DNA of 64,000 bases from Papilionanthe hookeriana x Papilionanthe teres (taxonomy: Eukaryota; Streptophyta; Magnoliopsida; Asparagales; Orchidaceae): NCBI GenBank assembly GCA_022702705.1, contig CM040421.1, forward strand, positions 60,490,621 to 60,554,620. The letters are read 5' to 3'. The notes beneath the pieces are model-generated. The model saw nothing but the letters and a program-made list of their open reading frames with translations. It was not told where the DNA came from and did not search any database. Below are positions 1 through 11,267 of this stretch, one piece after another. The first letter of the stretch is position 1; each line of letters starts with the position of its first letter. Made by a program: the position numbers and the translations under genes.

Positions 1-500
1 ACCGCCAAGTGAGAACCTGAGGAGTGTCTTGTCTAGAAAAGAGCTCCATGCCCCCTCCCCCACGCTATGGTGGGTTAAAGCCAAGGGAGGGAAATAGTTC
101 AAAGATAGTCAGTCCTCTCGTGACAACAGAAGAACTGGTCGGTATAACTACCACGGTGGCCAGGCGAGGAACTGTGATCCTCAACCGACGCGGTAATATG
201 AGAGGCTGGAACAACATTATGAACAACCATACAATGATTATGAGGGCTTGTGCGCTACTTCTTTAAGGGTGTCAAAGGCGGAGATTTTTGATGCCATCTA
301 AGACAAGAAATATTTCAAAAAATTCACACCGATGAGAGCAGAAGTCTTTCTCTGGGATGTTAGGAAATATTGTAAGTATCACTAGGATCACAACCAGAAT
401 ATGGAGGAATGCAGGCACCTCCAAAGTATCATTGAAGAGTTGATAACGTTTGGAAAGAAAAAGTAGTTCGTGGCCCAAGGACTCTCAAGCCAAATGCACG
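1..500 (+). pseudogene. Tat-type gag, C-terminal remnant
   Basis: Reading through stops and shifts, the segment near 250-300 gives a LRVSKAEIFDAI-like stretch. Positions 330-480 give a block of the form YCKYH-x-DH-x5-EEC followed by an LQSIIEELI helix. This is the cysteine-histidine block usually found at the end of gag in Tat elements, just before the protease. At least one in-frame stop lies inside the block (near 384) and another near 463. Positions 1-250 are compatible with the Arg/Pro-rich gag linker but carry no diagnostic motif. It is non-functional; confidence is good for 250-480 and weak before that. Confidence 0.6.
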
Positions 501-584
501 GGAAAGCTCTAGCAATCAAGGCCCCATCAGGACCCGCTTGGATGAACATCATCCATGTCGCCTTGATAGTCCCGAATATTCTCG

Positions 585-1145
585 ATGGAATGGATTCCCA
601 CCAGCGAAGCTCTTAGAAGAGGTCAAGAATGGGAAAGTTGTGCAACCTCATCTCCATGCATAAGAGGAAGTTTCCCTCCCATCATGTTCACTGACAATGA
701 CCTTCCCCAAGGAGGAAAACCCTACGAAGAGGACATGGTCGTAATGAGGATAGTCAGCAACTTCCAAGTCAAAACTATTATAATCGACACTGGCAGCTCC
801 ATGAATATTTTGTTTAAGCCATTGATTTGCAAAATTAACCTTTAAACTAATATGTTGGTAGCACCGACCGGTCCACTATTTAGCTTTTCAGGTGAAATAA
901 TGGAGGTTTTATGCGTAATGCCATTGGTAGTCATCTGGGGCAAGGAAGAGAAGCAATTCATAGAGATGGAAGACTTCTTAATAGTGGATTTACCTCTCAC
1001 CTACCATGCTGTTTTTGGATGGCCGCTACTAAAACACTTCAGAGCTGTAGTGTTCACCTACCATGTCACAATGAAGTTCCTGAGAGATGGATAAATAATC
1101 ACTGTCAGGGGAGACTTGGAGCATTCACGAGTTTGCTACCTCCGA
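585..1145 (+). pseudogene. Tat-type aspartic protease (retropepsin) remnant
   Basis: Two overlapping frames carry the domain. The active-site stretch IIIDTGSSMNILF lies at about 777-815, with the catalytic Asp codon at 786-788. After a stop near 843 the frame resumes with LFSFSGEIMEV and a flap-side FGWPLLKHFRAVVFTYHVTMKF block (about 1012-1085), ending in a VRGDLEHSRVCYL-like motif near 1100-1145. That last motif marks the protease-RT linker in Tat elements. The Gly-Arg of the usual ILGRP is changed to GWP. The enzyme would process the gag-pol polyprotein; this copy is broken by a stop and a frame change. Confidence 0.75.
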
Positions 1146-1329
1146 GCAGCCGGGTGTGTAGAGCAGAAGACACTTGACTTGATAAGCCAGAGGGAGAGTG
1201 GTCTCAAGACCAGTGAGACTACCTGAGAGGTTCCCATCAACATAGGCGAACCTAATAAGTGACAATTTTGATGCGGAACACTGAGAGCTAATAGTTCAAA
1301 TACTTCAGGACCATCACAATGTCTTCGTC

Positions 1330-2278
1330 TGGTTAGCTGCAGAGATGCTGAGAATACCTGTCGATGTTACCTGTCATCAATTGAACATGAGCCCTACCGT
1401 TGGACCCATCAAGTATAATACAAGGAATTTGACTACCGCACTGGCTGGACCCATTAAGATGAAAGTACTGAAGCTGCAAGAGTCTGTATACGAGAAGTGC
1501 AATATCCCACCTACTCTCCAAAATCGTTAAGGTGCTGAAGGCCATTTGGAAGTGGCGGATGTGTATCTACTTCACCAATTTAAACACTACCTATCCAAAG
1601 GACTGTTATCTACTTCTGAGGATCGACAACCTAATGGATGCAGTCATGGGCTATTTGGTGATGAGCTTTACATACACTTTCTCCAAATACCACCACACAA
1701 AGATGCATCCAGCGGACGCTGAGAAGATCACCTTTATCGCAACTGAAGGAGTTCTTGTTATAATGTAATGCCTTTTGGGCTTTAAAATGTTGGGACAATG
1801 TACCAACATTTGGTTATGTAATCTTTAACATTGAAAAAAGAAACACATTGAAGTCTATATCGATGATATCCTTATGCAAAGCTGAATGACAGAACAACAC
1901 ATCAAATACTTAAAAGAAACTTTCCAAACCCTAAGAAAAATATAATATGAGGTTGAACTCACTATATGTATGGAGACTCAACCTGCAAGTTCTTCAATTA
2001 CCTCCTAATCCCTGAACCCAGACAAGATCTAGGCACTAATAGGCATGCAACCTCTGCATAACACCCAAGATGTTCAAAAGCTAACAAGCAGTATCATAGC
2101 TCTAAACCAGTTCATTTCAAGATCAGGTGATAAATGTGTAACATTCCTTAAAACTCTCCTGAAGGTCGAATGTTTCAGGTGGACAAATGAATGCCAGCTA
2201 GCTTTCCAGAGCCTCATGGATTCTTTACCCTCATCGCCACATTTCCAAAGGCCAAAGCCAAATAAAGGACTTTGTTAG
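1330..2278 (+). pseudogene. Tat-type reverse transcriptase / RNase H start, remnant
   Basis: An RT N-terminal block follows the protease: RIPVDVTCHQLNMSP near 1350, then WRMCIYFTNLN with LLLRIDNLMDA (1551-1650) and KMHPADAEKITF (1700-1740). The palm motif Y-I-D-D-I-L is still readable at about 1857-1873 (Asp pair 1862-1867), although stops surround it. A post-RT block QKLTSSIIALNQFISRSGDK (about 2070-2130) and FRWTNECQLAFQSL (2175-2220) mark the thumb and the RNase H connection. Similarity ends near 2278, shortly before the LTR that starts at 2316. At least three frames are used and the gene is dead. Confidence 0.82.
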
Positions 2279-2584
2279 CATTAATTTTTGATTTCACAAG
2301 TACTAGATGCCCATGTGACGTTGTGGGAGGGTGCGACACTCACCTTTGCCCTCCCGTAGCCTGAGGAGTCCGTTGAGACATTACCTGATGCACTCCATCT
2401 TGGAACTACGGTTTACTCCGTCCTGATCGTGCCCAATAGCGATTACCACTGATCCATGATAGTTCCCCCATTCTAGGGTAAGACGAATGATCAATCTAAG
2501 GTATATATGCTGCCATTCATTGAGTGCTTTCCACATCATAAAGCATGATTGGCGGACTCCCGGAAGCAAGAAATGTCCTTCAGG

Positions 2585-2850
2585 GTCGGCATGACCACGT
2601 CCAAATCGAATGTAGTCACGCCTATCCCCTCCCCATAAGGGTTGATGGGGCTGCCTTCGATGTGGTCATGCCTGAAGGCGGCATGGCCGCACCGCAAGGT
2701 AGAGCCCACAACATAATTACATCGTAGAAAGGTGTGTCTACACCGAGCCTTCCCTCAGCTGCGTGAAAACCACATTTGGCGTAGTTATGCCCAAAGGATT
2801 TGTGACCACGCCGCAAGATAAATCCTGGCATAATTACGCCAGGGAGTTAG
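2585..2850 (+). repeat. Degenerate short repeat with alternating 'GTxACGCC / GCATGACCACG' motifs
   Basis: Three or four loose copies of a roughly 60-bp unit recur: GTCACGCC, GTCATGCC, GTTATGCC and GTGACCACGCC, each followed by a purine-rich stretch and CATAATTAC. The copies lie inside the LTR upstream of its TATA box. They may be a decayed counterpart of the GC-rich cassettes seen in the other Athila LTRs (inference). Confidence 0.4.
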
Positions 2851-3184
2851 AGTAACCACATAGAACCTATGGATGGAGAGGCGTGACCATGCCTGAGCCT
2901 GACATGAACACACTGTCCTGCACTGATTTCAGGATTTGGTTTGACAACCCTAGGGTTGCGTACCAACTAGAGCCGAATTTATAGGTTCTTCTTAGCCTTG
3001 TGGAGGTCTCCTTGGGCTTGTAAAATGTTAGGTAGGTTAAACCCTTATTGGCATGTCCAAAATGCCCTTCATTAGCCACTTTTGCCCTAATTAAGGGGCA
3101 TTTTTGGGATTTGCATGGCGGAAGCTAGTTTAAGCTCCCTTCTCCTCCTCACTTCTTCTTCTCAATTTTTTTTTGGGCTTTGCC

Positions 3185-3192
3185 TATAAATT
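3185..3192 (+). promoter_or_regulatory. TATA box of the LTR
   Basis: TATAAATT preceded by GCC sits about 870 bp into the LTR, the expected U3/R position. It follows a pyrimidine-rich stretch (3137-3177). Its function is inferred from position only. Confidence 0.4.
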
Positions 3193-4186
3193 AATTCACA
3201 AGGCCTATCTTAGGCATCTTTTGGTGGCTGGAGGCTGTAACAAAGGTAGGATTTTGATTAGAGAATGGAGTCCCTTGGGTTTCTCTTGTCAATTTGGATC
3301 GAAACCTCCAGACTTAGCTTTGGAGACTTCTATTGTATGAGAGGAGAGGGTGCTATTCTTATGGAGAAGACATGTTTTATTGTAATTTCTTGCTTTTGTT
3401 ATTTTCTTGCACTGAAAATCTACATGGATTCTATGTGTGTGGCTTTCTCTACAATGCGTGGATAGTCATTTCTTCATGTCTCTGTGATGTATGTGTAGTG
3501 TTTTTATCGTGATTTTTTGAGATGTGTTTTTGATTTCATTTTCTTGTGCTTTCTCGGCCTATATTGCTGGTTAATCTCCAAACTTCATTTACTCCAAGTC
3601 ATGCCAACTAGGATGCTAAAACGTTTCGTGAAACTATGACATCTAACCGTTATGCAGTAGAAATGAAGAGTTATCCACATAATTCTGAGAGGATAGACAT
3701 ATTTCAGTAGAACTCTGCAATCATCCCAGGGGTTGGATCAGTTTAGCGGAATGCTGTAGGGATTGAAGAAGCCTCAAATTTATGGATTCTAGGATTCTAT
3801 TGATTTAGATATAGACATAAGGAGTATTATATTCCCGATTGACAACAATCACATAGAAAAATATTTAGGAAACTACGATCACCACGATCCCCGAATCACT
3901 GAGGCATGAGCCTCATCTACTTTGATGAACTCTCGTGATTTCTCCCGTTTTGATTTCTGCCTCAACTGCATTGAGATCTATTTTTGTTAATTAGGATTAG
4001 GACTTCATTATGAACCCTCTAAGTTAATTTCATCAGATTTGTAAACTATATATTTTTTTGTCGAAATAATTATTACACTTTTCCTGTGGGATCGATACAT
4101 TGTACTCTCTATTCGCATTATTGCTTGACATGTGCACTTGTATTTTTTGGCCGACTTGTCTTAAGTTTTAGCACGTCAAGCAATTT

Positions 4187-4195
4187 TGGCGTCAA
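4187..4195 (+). other. Decayed primer binding site (tRNA-Asp type)
   Basis: TGGCGTCAA follows the LTR end by 8 bases. The intact plant form, complementary to the tRNA-Asp 3' end, begins TGGCGCCGTTG; only the first part is recognisable here. Confidence 0.45.
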
Positions 4196-4380
4196 TTTTT
4201 TTTCTTCCCCCAAACAACTAACATATGAAGCTTCTTCTCAGCTATCTGGGTAGCTCATGATTTCTCCCTCTTAACTTTACTAAGGTCAGAGGCTTTTCAG
4301 TCTTCTGAGAACACCATGCTGAATGTACCGTGTTGCAGCATCTTGTTAACAAGGTTGATATCAAGGTGTTGTTGAACTCA

Positions 4381-5238
4381 CAACTTCACTTTCTAAACTT
4401 TGCCCACCTCCAACATTACTTTGGTTGACACCCTCATCTCTTAAGAGGAGCTTCACTTTCGGCTTGATATTGCAATGAAAGACTAGTTGTTCGAAGAAGA
4501 AGCCAAACAGAACTGTTGTTTCCAATCTTTTACTTTATTTTTCAATTGACCTTAAGTGGAACAACAGAAATTATAAAAAATCATATGGGTTAACGCAATA
4601 AGAGAACAAGTAACTTAATAACTTGATCGACCAAGGGATCCGTTGACAACGACTGAATATGATGAAGGTGATGATGGATGCAATGGAGTTTGGCTTCACC
4701 TATGTTGAGACGACTCCATAGTTAGTGTAGATAGAGTGTAGTTATGGGCATTATGAAATGTGGTGGCCTAACAATTCAACCTCGTAAAATAAGGCTGCTT
4801 GATTCATTACTAGCAACTCGAAACTTAATAGAGACGACAAAGATATATGACTTTGTAGTAGCAAGTCAACTTCTTCTCGAGTCATTCGTGATTGGTCGTC
4901 TAGGTTGACCAACCTAGACTCTTTTTTGGGAGTACCAAGGAGCCATCGAACGATCGTTGAAATATAGCACAATAAAGAAAAAAAAAAGAAGTGAGAAAAA
5001 AAAAGAGTACTAAGAAAGTTTATCTACTGCATTTCAACTCTTGTATATAGAAGCGAATGAAGTTCAACTATCACATAGGAGTAAAATCAGAAATGATTAA
5101 TAGTTTCCACAAAGAATCACCAGTGAGATTGAAAAGAAATGAAAACAAGAAAGAGAAACGTCTTTATTTTGAGTGTTAAAAAAAAGAAAATTGATTTATT
5201 TTAAACATTAAAAAACATATTTTAAAGTAATGTGCAAC
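4381..5238. repeat. Direct repeat unit 1 of a roughly 0.87-kb tandem duplication
   Basis: This stretch matches 5250-6092 along its whole length. Shared landmarks are AAGAGGAGCTTCA (4442 and 5310), ACCAAGGGATC (4630 and 5510), AAGGCTGCT/GAGGCTGCTCGA, GTCATTCGTGATTGGTCGTC and AGAATCACCAGTGAGATTG/AGAATCACTAGTAAAATTG. The period drifts between about 865 and 880 bp because of small indels. No reading frame of note was found. Divergence by eye is well over 10%, so the duplication is old. Confidence 0.85.
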
Positions 5239-5249
5239 ATTTTCTTTCA

Positions 5250-6092
5250 ATAGCTTCACCTTCTCAACTCTGCACCTCCAACAGTACTTTGGCTGACACC
5301 CTCACCTGTTAAGAGGAGCTTCAACTTCGACTTGATGTTGCAATGATGGACTAGTCGTTCGAAGAACAAGCCAAACAAAACCATTGTTTTCAATTTTTTA
5401 CTTTTTTTTCAATTAACCTTAACAAATAGAATTTGTCGACTGAAAAAAAATTATAAAAACCTGTCTGGGTTGATCCGAAAAGAGAACAAATAATTTAATA
5501 ACTCAATCAACCAAGGGATCTCTTAATGTCGACAGAATATGATGAAGGTCATTATGGATGCAATGGAGTTTGACTTTGCCTGCCGTAAATAGGGTGTAAA
5601 TCTGTGCATAACGAAATGTAGAGACCAAGTTGGATATGGTTGTCGTAGAATAACAATTCATCCTTGTAAAATGAGGCTGCTCGATCCCTTACTGACAACT
5701 CGAAGCTTAACAGAAATTACAAAGACATATGACTGTTGGAGCAAGTCAACTTTTTCTTAACGTCATTCGTGATTGGTCGTCCAGAGTGATGCACTTTCGG
5801 GAAGTACCGAGAAACCATTGAACGTTTGTTGAAACAGAGCAAAAAAAAAGTAAATAAATAAATAAATAAGAAAACAAAAGAGAACTAAGAAAGTATGTCT
5901 GTCAACCCTTGTATATAGAAGGGAATGAAGTTCAACCGTCGCATAGAAGTAGAATCAGAAATAACTAGTAGTTTCGACAAAGAATCACTAGTAAAATTGA
6001 AAAGAAAAGAAAATAAGAAAGAGTAACGTGAGTGTTAAAAAAATGATTTATTTTAAACATAAGAAAATATGTTTTGAAGTAATTTGTCAACA
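5250..6092. repeat. Direct repeat unit 2 of the roughly 0.87-kb tandem duplication
   Basis: This is the second copy of the unit starting at 4381. A tract of TAAA repeats (5855-5872) and a shortened end (from 6026) distinguish it from unit 1. Both units end in GTAAT-rich sequence before CAACATT. Confidence 0.85.
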
Positions 6093-6694
6093 TTATGATC
6101 CTCATTAAATCCTTATGAGAATGAGCATCACTATTAATATTAGTTACTATTGGATTCCCAGGAAATGAACTTTTGGGATTTATAGAAGTCATTCGCAGTA
6201 AAAAATAAAAAAAATAAAATAAAATAAAATAAAATAAAAAAACTGGAACAAAAAAAATCAGTATTCTGCATCATAGAAACTCAACCCTAACGCTGGTAAA
6301 ACCTTTCTTAGATCATTATTTTTTTTTGTTTGTTAAACAATAACATAAAAATGACAAAAGAAACAATTCAGGAAGAGAAACCATGAGCAACCATCATAAT
6401 AAATATTACAAAAAATTAACATCAATCAGTGTAGATCGCAAAACTGTAAGATCCTGAAACCATGATAGTATAAACTTCCTTAAACTTATTACATTAAATA
6501 CAAAAAAAAAGACCTCCATGGTGAGGATAAACAGAAATAACTAGAGTTCTAGCTTAAGCTTTTCCTTCTCCTTATTTTTAAAAAATTTTGATTATAGTAC
6601 ATATTTTTTAGTGTCAAAACATCTAACTAAAAACTAAGATCACTCTTCTCAACTTTAACATTTTGCATTGATTTTATGATGAGCTTTAATATAG
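6093..6694. other. AT-rich stretch without recognisable gene; (AAAAT)n microsatellite
   Basis: Positions 6197-6240 hold an (AAAAT)n tract of five to six units. The remainder is AT-rich with short poly-A and poly-T runs. No open frame with recognisable similarity was seen. Confidence 0.6.
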
Positions 6695-6826
6695 CACATT
6701 GATTTGATGATGAGTTGAATTTGTGGGTGTAAATCATTTATCATTCATAAAACAATACCTCACATTGATTTGATGATGAGTTGAATTTGCGGGTGTAAAT
6801 CATTTATCATTCGTAAAACAATACCT
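6695..6826. repeat. 66-bp tandem duplication
   Basis: Two adjacent copies (6695-6760 and 6761-6826) start with CACATTGATTTGATGATGAG and end with AAAACAATACCT. I count only two substitutions between them, so the duplication is recent. A third, partial and diverged copy of the first 30 bases may precede it at about 6663. Confidence 0.9.
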
Positions 6827-8211
6827 CCTCTAGTACTTAAATCAAAGATCTTTAGCACCAATGAAATCATTCAAAATACACACCCATAGAGGCGTAGCAG
6901 TTGCGAAAGACAATAAAATGATACCAAATATAGAGAAAGAAAAGATGAACAAAGATCACTCCTTTACAAGTGCTCCATTTCTATCAAAAGGCCAAGAGAG
7001 GAAGAGAGAGAGCACAGCTCCTCCTTCACTCCTCATAAGAGTTATGATGGTGATGGTGAGGAGGATAATGGCGAGGCAGTGTTGAGGCTGTACTCTCTCT
7101 CTTCTTCCATTGACCTTTGATGAATGCATGGCTAAGCACTTAGTTTCAATCACTTGCCACATATAAATAATGGTCTGTCGGCATCCATCAGCAGCTGATA
7201 AAGTATTGTATGTGTCAGAGAAAGGGAAGAAAACTTCAGCAAACGACAAACTGAATAATTCAGTGGCAGTGCAAGTTGAGCTTTCAATTCACACTTGGAT
7301 GGACTGATGATCACCTCCTACTGCCTGATGCAATGCTTGTGGAAAAGCCAATCAAGTTATGATTGGGACAAAATTTTGCTTCTTGTGGTAAGAGACTAGA
7401 TACATGCACCATTCAAATGGTAGAAATTTCTTGGATAAAAGCTTTCTCGATTAAATTTAATTTAGAATTGTTGGATCCGAATCTGTACTGTGCAGCATAC
7501 CCGAGGAACAGAGCAAATAAGGAGAGAGAAAAAGAGAGGGAGAGAGAGTGCATAGTAAAAATCAGTTTTTAAATGTATTGATTAACCCTTTAAGGTAGAA
7601 ATAACCATTCTATTTATAGCCAAGCGCATTCGGGCGACTCTGTCTAATTTGGGGCAATCAAACGGCTATAACGGTTCTTCGGTCGACCGAAATTTGCTTG
7701 GTCATTCGAACTTCATTCGGTCAGCTTGATTCAGCTGGTTGGTTGTTTCAGTTTGACAGTCAACAGTTGAGTCTTAGATAAGAAACTCATATTGCTTGGG
7801 TAGAACTAAGCAGTAAGACAGAGAAAGAAGCACCGTTATCTGATAGGTAACTTGACCCTTGTGACAAGAGACCTATCTGGAAGACTCGATGAATATTTGA
7901 TGATGAGATCTTTAGACCTTCTGAAGTCTTGGAGGCATCTACAAAGAGTCTGGTGATATTTTTAGGAGAGTTATCGTTTGCTTCCCTCAGTTAGAAAAGT
8001 CTCAATTTTTAACTTGGATGACTTTGTTCGGTCGGTCCAAATTATGTTTTGAGGGAGCTATGTCTAGTGAACATGTCCTTTGTTCTTTTGCTAACATAGT
8101 TCTTGCTCCTTTTGATGAGTCATCATTGACCATTCGTACATTTATCTTATAATTCATTTGAATTTCATTGATATCCGTGCCGACACATTTCTGAAGTTAG
8201 AGCAATCTAAA
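6827..8211. other. No recognisable gene; unassigned short frames
   Basis: A 74-codon plus-strand frame (6861-7085) and a 97-codon minus-strand frame (6956-7249) overlap here. Neither shows a motif I recognise, and they run through a GA-rich patch (about 7000-7020), so neither is claimed as a gene. A second GA-rich run lies at 7521-7550. Positions 7640-7760 carry repeated CGGTCGACCGAA/CATTCGGTCAG-like words resembling a decayed LTR, but no ends or primer site could be placed. A TATA-like ACATATAAATAATGG lies at 7159-7173. Confidence 0.4.
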
Positions 8212-8218
8212 TAAATAA

Positions 8219-8310
<92 letters not shown>
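8212..8310. repeat. Compound microsatellite (AAAT)n-(AT)n-(AG)n
   Basis: A short AAAT run (8212-8224) passes into about 25 AT dinucleotides (to about 8274) and then about 17 AG dinucleotides (to 8309). Confidence 0.97.
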
Positions 8311-8313
<3 letters not shown>

Positions 8314-8429
8314 TATAACAAGAAGACAGAGTGTCTTAATCTAAAATAATATAACATTTTCCTTTTGTTTTCTCTCAAGGCAGACATAAGAAGATAATGT
8401 TAAAGAGCTTGTATTGACTAAAAGATTAA

Positions 8430-8623
8430 GGGCTTGGGGTAGTTTATAAATGCAACAACGTTTTTTAAAATGCCGCGGTACAGTTGGATCGCACGTTTCG
8501 ACAGCTTATCCGAAAACGCGGTTGGATTTTTACACTAAATGCAGGCTGCGGGTCGAACCCTGCGGGTCGCGATTCAGGATAAGTTGCTTATCTTGAAATG
8601 CACAAGCTGCTCCAAACGCACCC
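8430..8623. mobile_element. Tourist-like MITE (PIF/Harbinger superfamily), 194 bp
   Basis: The element runs from GGGCTTGGGG to CCAAACGCACCC and is flanked on both sides by the trinucleotide TAA (8427-8429 and 8624-8626), the target duplication typical of Tourist/PIF elements. The inverted complement of the right end (GGGTGCGTTTGGAGCAGCT) closely matches that of the 5.6-kb Harbinger element at 13663-19305 (GGGTCTGTTTGGGGCAGCT). The left terminus is less well conserved. It is too short to code and depends on a transposase supplied in trans. Confidence 0.72.
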
Positions 8624-8626
8624 TAA

Positions 8627-9864
8627 ATAAACAATGTTCACAGTAATCCTACTCTGCGCATTAGAAGAATTTATCCATAAAAGAGAGTGAGAAATGGTTT
8701 AGTAGTCCTCCAAGTCAAGGCCAAAACAAAAAATTCACAACTAAAGTTTGATATATAGACTCTTAGTGATTGAAAATTAATATATTAATCCAATATTTGC
8801 AAGGGATATTTACATATAATCCATTGAATTTTTATGTATTTATACATTCACGTCAAAATCTCTTTATTTACTTATATAACACAGAAATACTTAAACCACA
8901 TTTAAAGTACTAACACTAAATGAAGGCAAAATAGTACACATTTCCATGCATATATCTGTCATGTGATTTAAGAAGTAAGGTAATCCACAAGTAAACAGAA
9001 AGACTTAAGCACTAGATATGCAATCATTTCGTAAAGGTGATTAAATCTAATTTCTTTTACTCATCTTAATCTACTATTTTTCGCATACTTTTTAGACTGA
9101 TTACATATTGTTTGTGAATATATTATATATTAAAGAGGGGCATAAAGCTTATTAAAGAGAGAGGCATAGAAAGGGATACATGATTTGGTATTAGAGATAA
9201 TGATTAATTTGCAGTCAATCACCAATTTTCAATCCTTGTAGCATAAACATAGCTTTAAATTATTTATTGCTAATAATTGTAGGAGAAGGACCAACCCAGC
9301 TATCCTCAATGGCTTACGTAATAACCTTTCTTCATCATCTCTTTCTTTATCTCTAATACGATTTATGCCTTCACCTATAGGGAAGGGGTCAAACAAGTCA
9401 TTACTAATTTTCACAACCTCCTCATATCTCATTATTTACCCACTGCAAAAAATAATTATTTCCTAATTAAAAAAAGTCATAAATTGAAATTTTCATAAAT
9501 AAATTAAGGTTTAATTAATGATGTTTAAAAGGATTTTTTCCTTTGAAAAATGCTTGAAAAATCCTTTTCAATGACCAAAAAATCTATCAAAAATTTTTTC
9601 TATTGTATTTACTAGTTAAAACCATCACTACATAATTTATTTAATGTGGTTGATCCTGAGAAAAATGTTCATCAAAATTTCAATTATAATAATGAAGTGC
9701 TGAAATTTGCTAACATGGGTGACATGATAAGTTTTTGTGTTATAAAATTCCTTTATAATAATTGACCTTCACTCAATCTTGGTGGAGAGCTAGATCTCTT
9801 TATTATCTTTAAAGATTGAAACTTTATTTATGTTAAACATGTGATCAATGGGCAAGAGCTAGAC

Positions 9865-9867
<3 letters not shown>
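8627..9867. other. AT-rich stretch, no gene recognised
   Basis: A 67-codon minus-strand frame (9229-9432) has no recognisable motif. The sequence is AT-rich with scattered short palindromes and no element ends that I can place. Confidence 0.5.

Positions 9868-9929
<62 letters not shown>
9868..9929. repeat. (AT)n microsatellite
   Basis: About 31 uninterrupted AT dinucleotides. Confidence 0.98.
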
Positions 9930-9934
<5 letters not shown>

Positions 9935-10775
9935 TTAATATAAATTATTTTGAAAATTGTATGTTATATGGAAAGTCAAAATTTTCATTGTGCTCCACCC
10001 AAAAAATACATCATACTTTTGAAAATTATCAATTATCTACATAAGTATTGTTATACAAAGATCTACTTTCATGGGCATTAATTGTATGTGAACCCCTCTT
10101 CTTAAATATTTTCAGCTCAAGTATGTTTGGTTAGAAGTTTACATCTTTTTTTTTTTCTCAAATTATAAGATCATGAAAATAAGAATGAAAAATAAATAAA
10201 GGGTTATCATGGACAACTCATGAGAAAGATTATATGTGTGATTATCTAATAAAAGATATGCATAATGGCAAACAACTTGATTATATGGTATGAAGTCATC
10301 ATCATAAACATAAAATAAAACATTCATGATTTTAAAGTGAACTCTAGATGTTTGCAATCAAAATGATTTTATGATTTAGTTTCTAATAGGTGACCTAAAA
10401 ACTTAGTTTATTTAAATTTTATTGTTAGAAGGAATCTCTTTAAACTGAAAATGAGAGGTGAATGAAATAATTTCTAATAGAGGTCATCAATATTATGTTT
10501 ATACTATTTCACACTTTATAATTTTCATTTAGGTGTTCCATGATACTTCGTTTAGTTTCTATGATATCATTTTTTGTAATATAATATGTAGTCATAATAT
10601 ATAGTAATATTTTTATTTTTGTATATTCAAATTTAATTTGAGCTTTAATTTTCTTAGACTTGTATAAATCATAAGACACTAAATTATTTGTTGCATTTGT
10701 CTTTTTTAGCAATAAAAAAAAAGTGATAATAAAATTTATTTTAATAATAATTATTTTTATTGTAAAAAATATCTC
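9930..10775. other. AT-rich stretch, no gene recognised
   Basis: Only short frames occur (10163-10357 and 10509-10712 on the minus strand), rich in Tyr, Ile, Leu and Lys as expected from base composition. No motif, element end or structural RNA signature was seen. Confidence 0.5.
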
Positions 10776-11267
10776 AGATTGACTAATTTAGCCATGCCAT
10801 AATAATTATTAAGCTACAAATAATAAATCATATAACCTTTTAGCCTCACTATTAAAAGCTTCTTTATTAATTTCTCCATATGAATTTTTTCTACCGATAA
10901 TGCTATTATTACTGCCCTATTTTGTTGTGGTGTCACCTTCAAGTCAACTTATAGTACCTGTAGTGATAGATCTATTCAACTATACTTAGCAAACCTTGTG
11001 GCCTTCATATGATACCTTATTAGATTGACTGATTTAGCCATGCCATAATAATTATTAAGCTACAAATAATAAATCATATAACCTTTTAGCCTCACTATTA
11101 AAAGCTTCTTTATTAATTTCTCCATATGAATTTTTTCTACCGATAATACTATTAGTACTGCCCTATTTTGTTGTGGTGTCACCTTCAAGTCAACTTATAG
11201 TACCTGTAGTGATAGATCTATTCAACTATACTTAGCAAACCTTGTGGCCTTCATATGATACCTTATT
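10776..11267. repeat. Recent 246-bp tandem duplication
   Basis: Copy 1 (10776-11021) and copy 2 (11022-11267) both begin AGATTGACT and end CATATGATACCTTATT. I see only about three substitutions between them (AATTTAG/GATTTAG, AATGCT/AATACT, ATTATT/ATTAGT), so the copies are roughly 98-99% identical. No element ends or coding frame are visible. This is a segmental tandem duplication, or an assembly duplication that needs read support. Confidence 0.93.

Larger units (their letters stand above)
1..2315 (+). mobile_element. Ty3/gypsy retrotransposon remnant, Tat-like lineage (5' end outside window)
   Basis: A decayed gag-pol runs left to right: gag C-terminal part, aspartic protease, reverse transcriptase and the start of RNase H, all in different frames with many stops. 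The order and motif wording (STYH/MKF-type protease tail, RGD-C-Y block, ALNRFISRSGDKC-type post-RT block) fit the Tat/Ogre group of plant Ty3/gypsy elements. Coding similarity stops near 2278, and an unrelated Athila-like LTR begins at 2316, so the rest of pol was displaced or deleted. No LTR of this element is inside the window. The lineage call rests on motif recognition only. Confidence 0.8.
2316..4178 (+). mobile_element. Athila-like long terminal repeat, 5' LTR of a truncated element (LTR with primer site)
   Basis: The left end TGACGTTG and right end GCACGTCA form a short inverted terminus with the TG...CA rule. The right end is followed by a spacer and TGGCGTCAA, a decayed tRNA-Asp primer site. 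A box CCTGTGGGATCGATAC at about 4083-4098 matches the near-3'-end box of the other Athila-like LTRs in this window, and a TATA box lies at 3185-3192. The LTR sits directly after the broken Tat pol. Bases flanking the two ends (CCATG and AGCAA) do not match, so it is not a clean solo LTR; the body beyond the primer site is gone. Confidence 0.6.

Noticed and set aside
6861..7249. Overlapping plus (74-codon) and minus (97-codon) frames, considered as a host gene exon
   Set aside because: No recognisable domain, no convincing splice or start context, and both frames cross a GA-rich patch. Left unassigned.
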